Origin: JANYCD01 sp043738385
GTDB taxonomy: Bacteria; Pseudomonadota; Gammaproteobacteria; Burkholderiales; Rhodocyclaceae
DNA length: 38,896 bases
Direction of reading: 5' to 3'
Assembly: GCA_043738385.1 (NCBI GenBank)
Contig: JAYUGL010000068.1
Span: forward strand, 1-38,896
Part shown: positions 6,937 to 14,774 of the stretch, in pieces
Layout: each line of letters begins with the position of its first letter
Numbering within the stretch: position 1 is the first letter of the stretch
Made by a program: the position numbers and the translations under genes
Notes under the pieces: generated by a model
What the model was told of the DNA's origin: nothing
The model's database searches: none
What the model saw: only the letters and a program-made list of their open reading frames with translations

Positions 6937-6987
6937 AGTTCCGCAGTGAGCGCTTTCAACAACGCGCTGCTTGTGTGCTGCGGAACT
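6937..6987. repeat. Inverted repeat at the ybiT 3' end
   Basis: AGTTCCGCAG at 6937-6946 and CTGCGGAACT at 6978-6987 are perfect 10-bp arms. Between them AGCGC and GCGCT form an inner pair. The right arm overlaps the ybiT stop codon (6986-6988). There is no T-run on the minus strand, so it is not a classical intrinsic terminator, but it may help to end or stabilise ybiT mRNA. Confidence 0.55.
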
Positions 6988-8644
6988 ATTCCACACCCTG
7001 CGATTGCAAATACTCATCATAGGTGCCGCGATAATCGACGATGCTGTGATCGGGTTTTATCTCGATGATGCGCGTTGCCAGCGATGACACGAATTCGCGA
7101 TCATGCGAGACGAACACCAGGGTGCCGTTGTACTTTTCCAGCGCCGTATTGAGTGACTCGATCGACTCCATGTCGAGGTGATTGGTCGGCTCGTCCATCA
7201 ACAGCGCATTACGGCGCAGCAGCATCAACTTGCCGAACAGCATGCGACCCTGCTCACCGCCGGAAATGACCTTGACCGATTTTTTCACTTCATCGCCGGA
7301 GAACAGCAGGCGGCCCAAGGTGCCGCGGATCAGGGTCTCGACATCGCCGCCCTCGTAGCCGCCTTCGCGCACCCACTGCACGATCCACTCGGTGAGGCTG
7401 CTGCCGTCGGCAAAATCTTCCGTGTGGTCCTGGCCGAAATAGCCGGGCTTGGCCTTCTCCGCCCACTTCAGCTTGCCGTGCAGCGGCTTCAATCCACCCA
7501 AACCTTCGCCGGCCAGCAAGCGCAGCAGCGTGGTCTTGCCGACACCATTTTCGCCGATGATCGCCACCTTGTCGCCGGCCTCGATGGTGATGGTGAAATC
7601 CTTGATGACCGGGACCGTCGGCTCATCCCCCAAGAGGACTTCCTTCGGGGCGTACCCGAAACTCAACTTTTCCAACTCGACGGCGTGGCGGTGCAGCTTG
7701 TCCTTCTCGTCGTAATCGAAGCGTATCCACGGGTACTGGCGGCTGGACGGCTTGATGTCCTCCACCTTGATCTTCTCGATCTGCTTGGCGCGGCTGGTGG
7801 CCTGGCGCGCTTTGGACTTGTTGGCTGAAAAGCGCCGCACGAAATCCTGCAGCTCGGCAACTTTCTCCTTGGCCTTGACGTTGGTGGAGAGCTGGCGCTC
7901 ACGTGCCTGGGTCGAGGCCTCCATGTAATCGTCGTAATTGCCCGGATAAACCTGGATGCGGCCGTAGTCCAGATCGGCCATGTGGGTACACACCTGGTTG
8001 AGGAAGTGGCGATCATGGGAGATGATGATCATCGTGCTGTTGCGATCGTTGAGCACGTTTTCGAGCCAGCGGATGGTGCTGATATCGAGGTTGTTGGTCG
8101 GCTCGTCGAGCAGCAGAATCTCCGGGTTGGCAAACAAGGCCTGGCACAGCAACACGCGCAATTTCCAGCCCGGCGCCACTTCACGCATCGGGCCGGTGTG
8201 CTGTTCGGTGGGGATGCCAACGCCGAGCAACAGCTCGCCGGCGCGCGACTCAGCCGTGTAGCCATCGTACTCGGCAAACTTTGCTTCCAGCTCGGCAGCG
8301 TGCATGTAGTCGTCTTCGGAGGCCTCGGGATTGGCGTAGATCGCATCCTTCTCCTGCATGCAGGACCACATCTGTTCGTGGCCCATCATCACCACGTCGA
8401 TCACGCGCTGCTCTTCATAGCCGAACTGGTCTTGCCGCAAAAACGCCATGCGCTCGCCGCTGTCGAGGGCAATGTTGCCGGCGGAAGGTTCCAGTACGCC
8501 CGCCAGGATTTTCATGAAGGTGGATTTGCCGGCGCCGTTGGCGCCGATCAGCCCGTAGCGATTGCCGTCGCCGAACTTGACCGAGACGTTCTCGAACAGG
8601 GGCTTGGCCCCGAACTGCATGGTGATATTGGATGCGACAAGCAT
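6986..8644 (-). CDS. ybiT: YbiT-type ABC-F ATPase
   Basis: A 552-residue twin-ATPase ABC-F protein that follows E. coli YbiT (530) closely from its first residues (MLVASNITMQFGAKPLFENV). Walker A motifs are GANGAGKST (about 34) and GENGVGKTT (about 360). Walker B boxes are LLLDEPTNNLD, with NN as in YbiT, and LLMDEPTNHLDMESIESL. The linker includes KARQATSRAKQIEKI. The C-terminus DEYLQSQGVE matches the family end. The expected role is ribosome-associated translation quality control or tuning. It lies upstream of yheS on the same strand with an 80-bp gap, and its start is divergent from the crotonase gene. Confidence 0.95.
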   Translation of the reverse strand: MLVASNITMQFGAKPLFENVSVKFGDGNRYGLIGANGAGKSTFMKILAGVLEPSAGNIALDSGERMAFLRQDQFGYEEQRVIDVVMMGHEQMWSCMQEKDAIYANPEASEDDYMHAAELEAKFAEYDGYTAESRAGELLLGVGIPTEQHTGPMREVAPGWKLRVLLCQALFANPEILLLDEPTNNLDISTIRWLENVLNDRNSTMIIISHDRHFLNQVCTHMADLDYGRIQVYPGNYDDYMEASTQARERQLSTNVKAKEKVAELQDFVRRFSANKSKARQATSRAKQIEKIKVEDIKPSSRQYPWIRFDYDEKDKLHRHAVELEKLSFGYAPKEVLLGDEPTVPVIKDFTITIEAGDKVAIIGENGVGKTTLLRLLAGEGLGGLKPLHGKLKWAEKAKPGYFGQDHTEDFADGSSLTEWIVQWVREGGYEGGDVETLIRGTLGRLLFSGDEVKKSVKVISGGEQGRMLFGKLMLLRRNALLMDEPTNHLDMESIESLNTALEKYNGTLVFVSHDREFVSSLATRIIEIKPDHSIVDYRGTYDEYLQSQGVE

Positions 8645-8759
8645 GATGGACTGCCGGAGGGAAGGGTTTTCAGCGGAGGCGGGATTTTACGGGGAAAAGC
8701 GCGGTGCTGGGGCTGAATCCCGCGATCCAGCGCCGTCGGGTAGCCTTTACAATAACGCC

Positions 8760-9545
8760 ATGCCCAACGACGAACTCTTATTCGAGCTGCGCGATGACGG
8801 TATTGCCGTCATTACCTTCAACCGGCCGCAAGCCCGCAACGCCTTGACCTTCGCCATGTACGATGCCCTGCTGGAAGCTTGTCAGCGAGTCGCCGCCGAA
8901 CCGACGGTGCGCGTGCTGGTTCTGCACGGTGCCGGCGATCAGGCCTTCGCCGCCGGCACCGACGTGGAACCGCTGAAAACCCTGAACACACGGGACAAGA
9001 TACTGGCCTACGAGGCACACGTGGATCACGTCTTCGCTGTGCTGGAACACTGCCCCAAACCCACCATTGCCGCCATCGGCGGCGCTTGCGCCGGCGCCGG
9101 CCTGATCATCGCCAGTTGCTGCGACCTGCGCATCGCCGCCGCCAACGCCAAAATCGGCATGCCGGTCGCCCGCACGCTGGGCAATGCGCTCGGCACCGCC
9201 AATGTCGCGCGACTGTTGCGGCTGTTGGGAGAGGCCAGGCTCAAGGAACTGGTATTCACCGCCCGACTGGTCGATGCCCACGAAGCCCTTGCTGCCGGCC
9301 TGGTATCGCAGGTGGTGGATGATCCCGCGCAATTGCTGTCGGAAGCGGTGGCATTGGCCGGCAGCATCGCGCAGCATGCGCCGATGACTTTGGCCGCCAC
9401 CAAGGAAACTCTGGCCCGCATCGCGCGGGAAGGTCCTGCTGCCGACAACGATGACCTGGTCGTGGCCGCTTATCTCAGCAAAGACTTCCAGGAAGGTGTC
9501 GCCGCCTTTCAGCAAAAGCGGCCGGCGCGTTGGCGTGGCCAGTAA
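8760..9545 (+). CDS. Enoyl-CoA hydratase/isomerase-family protein (atypical active site)
   Basis: A 261-residue crotonase-fold protein. The N-terminal ITFNRPQARNALTFAMY and the first oxyanion-hole region (AFAAGTDVE, about 62-70) are normal. The second block reads GGACAGAGLIIASCCDLRIA (about 103-122), then IGMPVARTLGN. Aligned by eye with rat mitochondrial crotonase, the two catalytic glutamates (E144 in GGGCE and E164 in QPE) fall on Ile and Val here. It may therefore bind an acyl-CoA without being a standard hydratase, or catalyse isomerase, decarboxylase or thioesterase-like chemistry. The start at 8760 is chosen because family similarity begins there. A TACAAT (8748-8753) sits six bases upstream, which would give a nearly leaderless transcript, but no good -35 is visible. 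Substrate unknown. Confidence 0.85.
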   Translation: MPNDELLFELRDDGIAVITFNRPQARNALTFAMYDALLEACQRVAAEPTVRVLVLHGAGDQAFAAGTDVEPLKTLNTRDKILAYEAHVDHVFAVLEHCPKPTIAAIGGACAGAGLIIASCCDLRIAAANAKIGMPVARTLGNALGTANVARLLRLLGEARLKELVFTARLVDAHEALAAGLVSQVVDDPAQLLSEAVALAGSIAQHAPMTLAATKETLARIAREGPAADNDDLVVAAYLSKDFQEGVAAFQQKRPARWRGQ

Positions 9546-9552
9546 CAATAAA

Positions 9553-9906
9553 TTACGCCGCCTTCGCCAGCGGAGTCACTTCCATCTCGATGCGCTTGTG
9601 CATTTCACGCTCGACTGTTTCCAGATCAAACTGCGCTTGCAGGTTCATCCAGAAAGCCGCATCCGTATCGAACAGACGGGCGAGACGTAGCGCGGTATCC
9701 GCGGTAATGCCGCGACTCCCGGCGCAGATTTCGTCGATGCGTCGCTGCTGTACTCCGGCCAGCTTCGCCACCTTGTAGCGGGTCAATCCCAGAGGTCCGA
9801 TGAAGTCTTCCATCAGCACATCCCCTGGATGTACGGGCGCCAACCGACGGCCGGAGAAAACATCACGGAAGTTGGTTTTTTTCAGCTCTGCGCGAGAGAT
9901 AGCCAT
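9553..9906 (-). CDS. higA: HigA antitoxin (HTH, XRE family)
   Basis: A 117-residue protein with the HigA arrangement. An N-terminal extension is followed by VHPGDVLMEDFIGPLGLTRY, then the helix-turn-helix (KVAKLAGVQQRRIDEICAG, about 44-62) and ITADTALRLARLFDTDAAFW, which is diagnostic for the HigA/VapI group. It neutralises the HigB RNase and represses the operon. It is the second gene of a toxin-first module, 15 bp downstream of higB. The last codons lie close to the end of the convergent crotonase gene (8-bp gap). Confidence 0.93.
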   Translation of the reverse strand: MAISRAELKKTNFRDVFSGRRLAPVHPGDVLMEDFIGPLGLTRYKVAKLAGVQQRRIDEICAGSRGITADTALRLARLFDTDAAFWMNLQAQFDLETVEREMHKRIEMEVTPLAKAA

Positions 9907-9921
9907 GATGCTTCCTTTTCT

Positions 9922-10203
9922 TCAGTGATAGTCCGTAATCTCTACGTCAAACGCATCGCCACTTTTCCAGCGCAGGCAGATTCGCCACTGGTCGTTGATA
10001 TGGATACTCCATTGCCCGACACGATCACCTTTTAACAACTCCAATCGATTGCCGGGTGGTACCCGCAGGCTGTCGATGGTCGTCGCGGAATCGATCTGTT
10101 TGAGCTTTCGCCTGGCAGTCTGCTGAATCTCCTTGGGCAGTTTCCGGACCTGGTAGCCCTCGAAAATTGCCGCCGTCTGTTTGTCGGCAAAAGTCTTGAT
10201 CAT
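9922..10203 (-). CDS. higB: HigB toxin (RelE-superfamily mRNA interferase)
   Basis: A 93-residue basic protein of the HigB/RelE superfamily. It begins MIKTFADKQTAAIFEGYQV, has an Arg/Lys-rich helix (KEIQQTARRKLKQI), the conserved PPGNRLELLKGDR loop, and the C-terminal WSIHINDQWRICLRW and VEITDYH strands. HigB cleaves mRNA on translating ribosomes. Toxin-first order is characteristic of hig loci. The ATG lies six bases after a near-perfect sigma70 -10 box, and the predicted transcription start coincides with the A of the ATG. No Shine-Dalgarno can exist on such a leaderless transcript. Confidence 0.94.
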   Translation of the reverse strand: MIKTFADKQTAAIFEGYQVRKLPKEIQQTARRKLKQIDSATTIDSLRVPPGNRLELLKGDRVGQWSIHINDQWRICLRWKSGDAFDVEITDYH

Positions 10204-10208
10204 GGATG

Positions 10209-10238
10209 GATAGTATTGAATGTCGATAGTATTGTCAA
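10209..10238 (-). promoter_or_regulatory. higBA promoter and direct-repeat operator
   Basis: On the minus strand TTGACA (10238-10233) is followed by a 17-bp spacer and TACTAT (10215-10210), so the -35 is perfect and spacing ideal. Counting from the -10 box, transcription should begin at 10203, the A of the higB ATG. The same stretch contains a 10-bp direct repeat, GATAGTATTG on the plus strand at 10209-10218 and 10225-10234, 16 bp apart. One copy covers the -10 and the other the spacer plus part of the -35, well placed for repression by HigA or the HigBA complex. Confidence 0.72.
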
Positions 10239-10346
10239 TGAACCCGGCTTCGTCACTTTTGGGACAACCTTATTGCAAAACAATCACGGGATTATTTTGA
10301 CAACTCCGGCGTTACACTGCGGTCTTCGCTGTATTACCCACTACCG

Positions 10347-11510
10347 ATGAACGACCCAACTCTGGACATCGCCCTGCACGGTCAGGTATTCACACCCGCA
10401 CTCATCGTCGAGCGGATGCTGGGACTGGTTCGCAATCGTGGCCGGGTGCTGGAGCCGGCTTGCGGCGACGGGGCGTTTTCATCACGCATTACTGGCTGCG
10501 TCGCGGTTGAAAACGATGCCCGTGTTTGTCCGCCGGGTGCGTTGAATCTCGATTTTTTTGCTTATCCAGAAAGCGAGAAGTTCGACACCATCATCGGCAA
10601 TCCGCCCTATGTGAAGGCGCGCGACATTCTGCCGGCAACGCGGCTGCGGCTTGCATCGCAACTGCTTGATGGCCACGCCAATCTGTATCTGCATTTCATC
10701 GAAAAATGCGTGCGTCAGCTGAAACCGGGCGGCGAGTTGATCTTCATCACGCCGCGCGATTTTCTCAAGGCCACGGGGGCTTCGCGGCTCAACGTCTGGC
10801 TGCACGAACAGGGCACGATCAGCCACATCGAGGAACTGGGCGATGCCCGCGTCTTCGACGGTGTGGTGCCCAACTGCGTGATCTGGCGCTTCGTGCGTGG
10901 TGACGCCTCAAAACGCACGGTCGACGGCCGGCGCATGCTGCTGGCGGGCGGGCAGTTGTTGTTCACCCGTGGCGTCTACAGCGTGCCGCTGGCCAGCGTG
11001 TTCAGCGTCAAGGTCGGCGCTGTGTCGGGCGCCGACAGCATCTTCGCCAACGCCGAACTGGGCAACACCGATTTCGTCTGCTCCAAGACCGCCCAAACCG
11101 GGGAACTGCGGCGCATGATCTTCGACACGCCGCTGCCCTTGCCTTTTCTGGAAGCGCACAAAGAGCGTCTGCTGGCGCGGCGGGTCGCCCGCTTCAACGC
11201 AAGCAATTGGTGGAAATGGGGACGGCGCCATCACCAGTCCGCTGCGCCGCGTATTTACGTGAATCAAAAAACCCGCAACGCCGCGCCTTTTTTCGTTCAT
11301 TCCTGCAACGATTACGATGGCGCAGTGCTGGCGTTGTTTCCGCATCGTCGCGAGGCCGACACGGCACATCTTGCGGCATTTCTGAATGGCGTTGATTGGA
11401 ACGAGCTGGGCTTTGTTTGCGATGGCCGCTATCTTTTTTCTCAGCGCAGCCTGGAGCAAACGCCGTTACCGGAAGACTTCGCCGAGTTCGCGGTGGACGG
11501 CCTCATGTAG
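10347..11510 (+). CDS. N6-adenine DNA methyltransferase, probably orphan
   Basis: A 387-residue SAM-dependent methyltransferase. An amino-terminal HGQVFTPALIVERML segment, motif I LEPACGDGAF (about 35-44) and motif IV NPPY (85-88) are the signature of N6-adenine DNA methylases of the TaqI/type IIG-like group. The remaining about 200 residues (YVPL-type strand region, then RIYVNQKTR and a YLFSQRSLEQTPLP end) resemble their target-recognition part. No restriction endonuclease is visible on either side (HigBA upstream, lpdA downstream), so it may be a solitary methylase acting in regulation or protection. rRNA or tRNA methylation is less likely with this size and layout. Target sequence unknown. 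Confidence 0.82.
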   Translation: MNDPTLDIALHGQVFTPALIVERMLGLVRNRGRVLEPACGDGAFSSRITGCVAVENDARVCPPGALNLDFFAYPESEKFDTIIGNPPYVKARDILPATRLRLASQLLDGHANLYLHFIEKCVRQLKPGGELIFITPRDFLKATGASRLNVWLHEQGTISHIEELGDARVFDGVVPNCVIWRFVRGDASKRTVDGRRMLLAGGQLLFTRGVYSVPLASVFSVKVGAVSGADSIFANAELGNTDFVCSKTAQTGELRRMIFDTPLPLPFLEAHKERLLARRVARFNASNWWKWGRRHHQSAAPRIYVNQKTRNAAPFFVHSCNDYDGAVLALFPHRREADTAHLAAFLNGVDWNELGFVCDGRYLFSQRSLEQTPLPEDFAEFAVDGLM

Positions 11511-11541
11511 CAGGTAACGCGCAACGTCGACCACGACGCAG

Positions 11542-13347
11542 TTATTTTTTGGTCGGCGGCAGATCGGTACAGACGCCTTCGAACAACTCGGCAGCCATCC
11601 CGATGGATTCGCCCAGCGTCGGATGCGGATGGATGGTCTTGCCAATATCGATCGCGTCGGCGCCCATCTCGATGGCCAGCGCGATCTCACCGATCATGTC
11701 CCCCGCATTCGGGCCAACGATGGCACCGCCAACAATGCGGTGGGTCTCGTTATCGAAAATCAGTTTGGTAAAACCGTACTCGGCGCCATTGGCGATTGCC
11801 CTGCCCGATGCCGCCCATGGGAATTTGCCGACGCCGACTTTGCGGCCGCTTTGCTTGGCGTCATCTTCGGTCACGCCCACCCACGCCACTTCCGGATCGG
11901 TGTAGGCCACGCTCGGAATGACGCTGGCGTCAAAGCTTGATTTCTGCCCCGCCGCCACTTCGGCCGCGACGTGGGCCTCATGCACCGCCTTGTGCGCCAG
12001 CATGGGTTGACCGACGATGTCGCCGATGGCGTAGATGTGCGGCACATTGGTGCGCATCTGGCGATCGACCGGAATGAAGCCGAGTTCGCCGACCGTTACA
12101 CCGGCTTGCTCGGCGCCGACGTTCTTGCCGTTCGGTGAGCGTCCGGCGGATTGCAGAATCATGTCGTAGCGCTGCGCTTCGGGTGGCGCATTTTCGCCTT
12201 CAAACTTGACCCACAGGCCATCTGCCTTGGCTTCGACTGCGACGGTTTTGGTGTTGAGCATGATCTTGTCGAAGCGAGGGGCGTTCTGCTTTTGCCACAC
12301 TTTGACCAGATCGCGGTCCGGCCCCTGCATCAGCACGCCGAGCATTTCGACCACCTCGATACGCGTACCCAGTGTCGAATAAACCGTGGCCATTTCCAGA
12401 CCGATGATGCCGCCGCCGATGACCAGCATGCGGCCCGGCACCTGGCGCAGTTCGAGTGCACCGGTGGAATCGACAATGCGCGGATCATCGGGAATGAACG
12501 GCAGGTGCACCGCCGATGAGCCGGCGGCAATGATGCATTGCTGGAACCGGATCACTTTCTTCTCGCCGGTCCTGGCCTGTCCGTCGCCGCTGGTGGTTTC
12601 GACTTCGAGATGATGCGCATCGAGAAAACGACCGGCACCGCGCACGACGTCGACCTTGCGCACCTTGGCCATGCCGGCGAGGCCGGCGGTCAACTTGCCG
12701 ACAACTTTATCCTTGTGCGCACGGAGCTTGTCGAGTTCGACCGTTGGCGCACCGAACGCGATACCGAGTGTGGCAAGGTGGGCGGCTTCGTCCATCACCG
12801 CCGCCACATGCAGCAAGGCCTTGGAAGGAATGCAACCGACGTTCAGGCACACGCCGCCCAGTGTCGCGAAACGTTCGACCAGCACTGTCTTCATGCCGAG
12901 GTCGGCGGCACGAAACGCGGCGGAATAACCCCCTGGGCCGGCGCCAAGCACCAGCATTTCGCAATCGACATCAACCTTGCCGAGGGTGCCATCAGCAGCA
13001 GCAACTGCCGGGGCAACGGATGGGGCTGTTGCCGCCGCTGCCGGCGTGACGGGTTGTGTTGCTGATATTGGCGCGACTGGCGCCGACGCAGCTGTCGTAG
13101 CAGCGGTTTCAAGCAGAAGCACCACCGTTCCCATCGAAACCTTGTCGCCAAGCTTGACCTTGATTTCCTTCACCGTGCCCGCGGCAGGCGAGGGAACATC
13201 CATCGTTGCCTTGTCGGACTCCAGCGAAATCAGCGAGTCTTCCGGCTTCACGGTATCGCCGGGTTTGACCAGTATTTCGATGACCGGTATGTCCTTGAAG
13301 TCACCGATGTCGGGGATTTTTACTTCGATGGTTTGCGTCACATTCAT
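11542..13347 (-). CDS. lpdA: Dihydrolipoyl dehydrogenase (E3) with N-terminal lipoyl domain
   Basis: A 601-residue E3 component of pyruvate dehydrogenase. An N-terminal lipoyl domain (residues 5-80, lipoyl-lysine in the DKATMDVPSP turn) is joined by an Ala/Pro/Val-rich linker (about 88-120) to the FAD disulfide oxidoreductase. That part carries the FAD motif LGAGPGGYSAAF, the redox disulfide GGVCLNVGCIPSK (about 163-175), the NAD motif VIGGGIIGLEMA and the C-terminal HPHPTLGE with the catalytic His-Glu. It reoxidises dihydrolipoamide on E2. Lipoyl-bearing E3 is typical of Betaproteobacteria and Neisseria. It is third in aceE-aceF-lpdA, 9 bp after aceF. Confidence 0.96.
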   Translation of the reverse strand: MNVTQTIEVKIPDIGDFKDIPVIEILVKPGDTVKPEDSLISLESDKATMDVPSPAAGTVKEIKVKLGDKVSMGTVVLLLETAATTAASAPVAPISATQPVTPAAAATAPSVAPAVAAADGTLGKVDVDCEMLVLGAGPGGYSAAFRAADLGMKTVLVERFATLGGVCLNVGCIPSKALLHVAAVMDEAAHLATLGIAFGAPTVELDKLRAHKDKVVGKLTAGLAGMAKVRKVDVVRGAGRFLDAHHLEVETTSGDGQARTGEKKVIRFQQCIIAAGSSAVHLPFIPDDPRIVDSTGALELRQVPGRMLVIGGGIIGLEMATVYSTLGTRIEVVEMLGVLMQGPDRDLVKVWQKQNAPRFDKIMLNTKTVAVEAKADGLWVKFEGENAPPEAQRYDMILQSAGRSPNGKNVGAEQAGVTVGELGFIPVDRQMRTNVPHIYAIGDIVGQPMLAHKAVHEAHVAAEVAAGQKSSFDASVIPSVAYTDPEVAWVGVTEDDAKQSGRKVGVGKFPWAASGRAIANGAEYGFTKLIFDNETHRIVGGAIVGPNAGDMIGEIALAIEMGADAIDIGKTIHPHPTLGESIGMAAELFEGVCTDLPPTKK

Positions 13348-13356
13348 CCTTCGCGC

Positions 13357-14682
13357 TCAGACCAGAATCCGCCGCATGTCAGCCAGCAATTGAACTAGGT
13401 AGACATTGAAGCGCGCGGCCTCAGCACCGTCAATCACGCGATGGTCCCACGACAGCGACAAGGGCAGTGTCAGGCGCGGCATAAAAACTTTGCCATCCCA
13501 CACCGGCTTCATGAAACTCTTGCACACCCCGAGGATCGCCACTTCCGGCGCATTGATGATGGGCGTGAAGAACGTGCCGCCGATGCCGCCCAGCGAGCTG
13601 ATCGAGAAGCAACCGCCCTGCATTTGATCGGCTTTCAGCTTGCCGTCCCTGGCGAGCTTGGCCAGAGACGCTATTTCCTGGGCAATCTCGACGATGCCCT
13701 TCTGGTCCGCATTACGAATCACCGGCACGACCAGGCCTTGCGGCGTATCGGCAGCGAAACCGATGTGGCAGTAGTGCTTGAGGATGAGGTTATCGCCGTC
13801 GAGTGAGGCGTTGAAGTTCGGAAACTTCTTCAGCGCTGCGGAACACGCCTTGACCAGGAAAGCGAGCATCGACATCTTGACATCGCCCTTGCCAATCTCC
13901 TTGTTAAGTTCGACGCGGAAGGCTTCGAGTTCAGTGATGTCAGCTTCGTCATGGTTCGTGACGTGCGGAATCATCACCCAGTTGCGATGCAGGTTGGCCC
14001 CGGCGAGTTTCTTGATGCGCGACAGCGGCTTTGATTCGACCGGGCCGAACTTGGTGAAGTCGATCTTCGGCCAGGGCAGCACATTGAACCCCGCGCCCCC
14101 GGGCGCAGAACCTTGAGATAACGCTCCGTCAGAGACCCGCGCCATCACGCCTTTGACGAAATTCTCCACATCCCCGCGCTGGATGCGACCTTTCAGCCCG
14201 GTGCCGGGAACTTTGGAAATGTCGACGCCGAGTTCACGCCCGAAACGTCGCACCGAAGGTGAGGCATGCGCCTTGCCCGTCGGCATGCTTGCCTCATTGG
14301 GGGATGGAACAGGAAAAGGGGTGGAGGAGGTTGCGATGCTTGCCTGGGGCTGGACCGGGGCGGCTTCCGCTGCCGTCGGAATGGGCGTCGGAATGGACGC
14401 CGGTGTTGGCGCTGTCGAAACCGCAGCCGACACGGACGCATCGACTGCGGCGAGGGTGATGATCACGCTGCCCTGCGAAACCCGGTCACCCAATTTGACG
14501 GCCACCGACTGCACCGTGCCCGCAGTCGGGCTGGGCACATCCATCGTCGCCTTGTCGGATTCGAGGACAACCAGCGAATCTTCGGCCTTCACCACATCAC
14601 CGGGTTTGACCAGAATTTCGATAACTGGTATGTCCTTGAAGTCACCGATGTCCGGGACACGTATTTCACTGATGGTCGTCAT
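13357..14682 (-). CDS. aceF: Pyruvate dehydrogenase E2, dihydrolipoamide acetyltransferase
   Basis: A 441-residue E2 core enzyme that transfers acetyl groups from lipoate to CoA. It has one lipoyl domain (residues 5-80, DKATMDVPSP), a flexible Ala/Pro/Thr linker (about 85-140) and a peripheral subunit-binding domain (SVRRFGRELGVDISKVPGTG, about 143-162). The catalytic acetyltransferase domain ends in SLSWDHRVIDGAEAARF, with the active-site His near residue 414. E. coli AceF has three lipoyl domains; a single one plus another on E3 is an accepted variation. The lipoyl domain is nearly identical in wording to that of lpdA, suggesting domain duplication inside the operon. The start is the first ATG (MTTISEIRVPDIGDF). 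Confidence 0.96.
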   Translation of the reverse strand: MTTISEIRVPDIGDFKDIPVIEILVKPGDVVKAEDSLVVLESDKATMDVPSPTAGTVQSVAVKLGDRVSQGSVIITLAAVDASVSAAVSTAPTPASIPTPIPTAAEAAPVQPQASIATSSTPFPVPSPNEASMPTGKAHASPSVRRFGRELGVDISKVPGTGLKGRIQRGDVENFVKGVMARVSDGALSQGSAPGGAGFNVLPWPKIDFTKFGPVESKPLSRIKKLAGANLHRNWVMIPHVTNHDEADITELEAFRVELNKEIGKGDVKMSMLAFLVKACSAALKKFPNFNASLDGDNLILKHYCHIGFAADTPQGLVVPVIRNADQKGIVEIAQEIASLAKLARDGKLKADQMQGGCFSISSLGGIGGTFFTPIINAPEVAILGVCKSFMKPVWDGKVFMPRLTLPLSLSWDHRVIDGAEAARFNVYLVQLLADMRRILV

Positions 14683-14774
14683 GGGGAATAATCGTCAAGA
14701 AAAGTTCGGCCTTCTCGCGCAGATCGAAACAAATTTTCGGGAACCTTCTGCTTACTGTTTGCCAGCCAAGAATA

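Noticed and set aside
7178..8716. Long plus-strand open frames opposite ybiT
   Set aside because: Shadows of a well-matched ABC-F gene; they read as reversed ATPase motifs.
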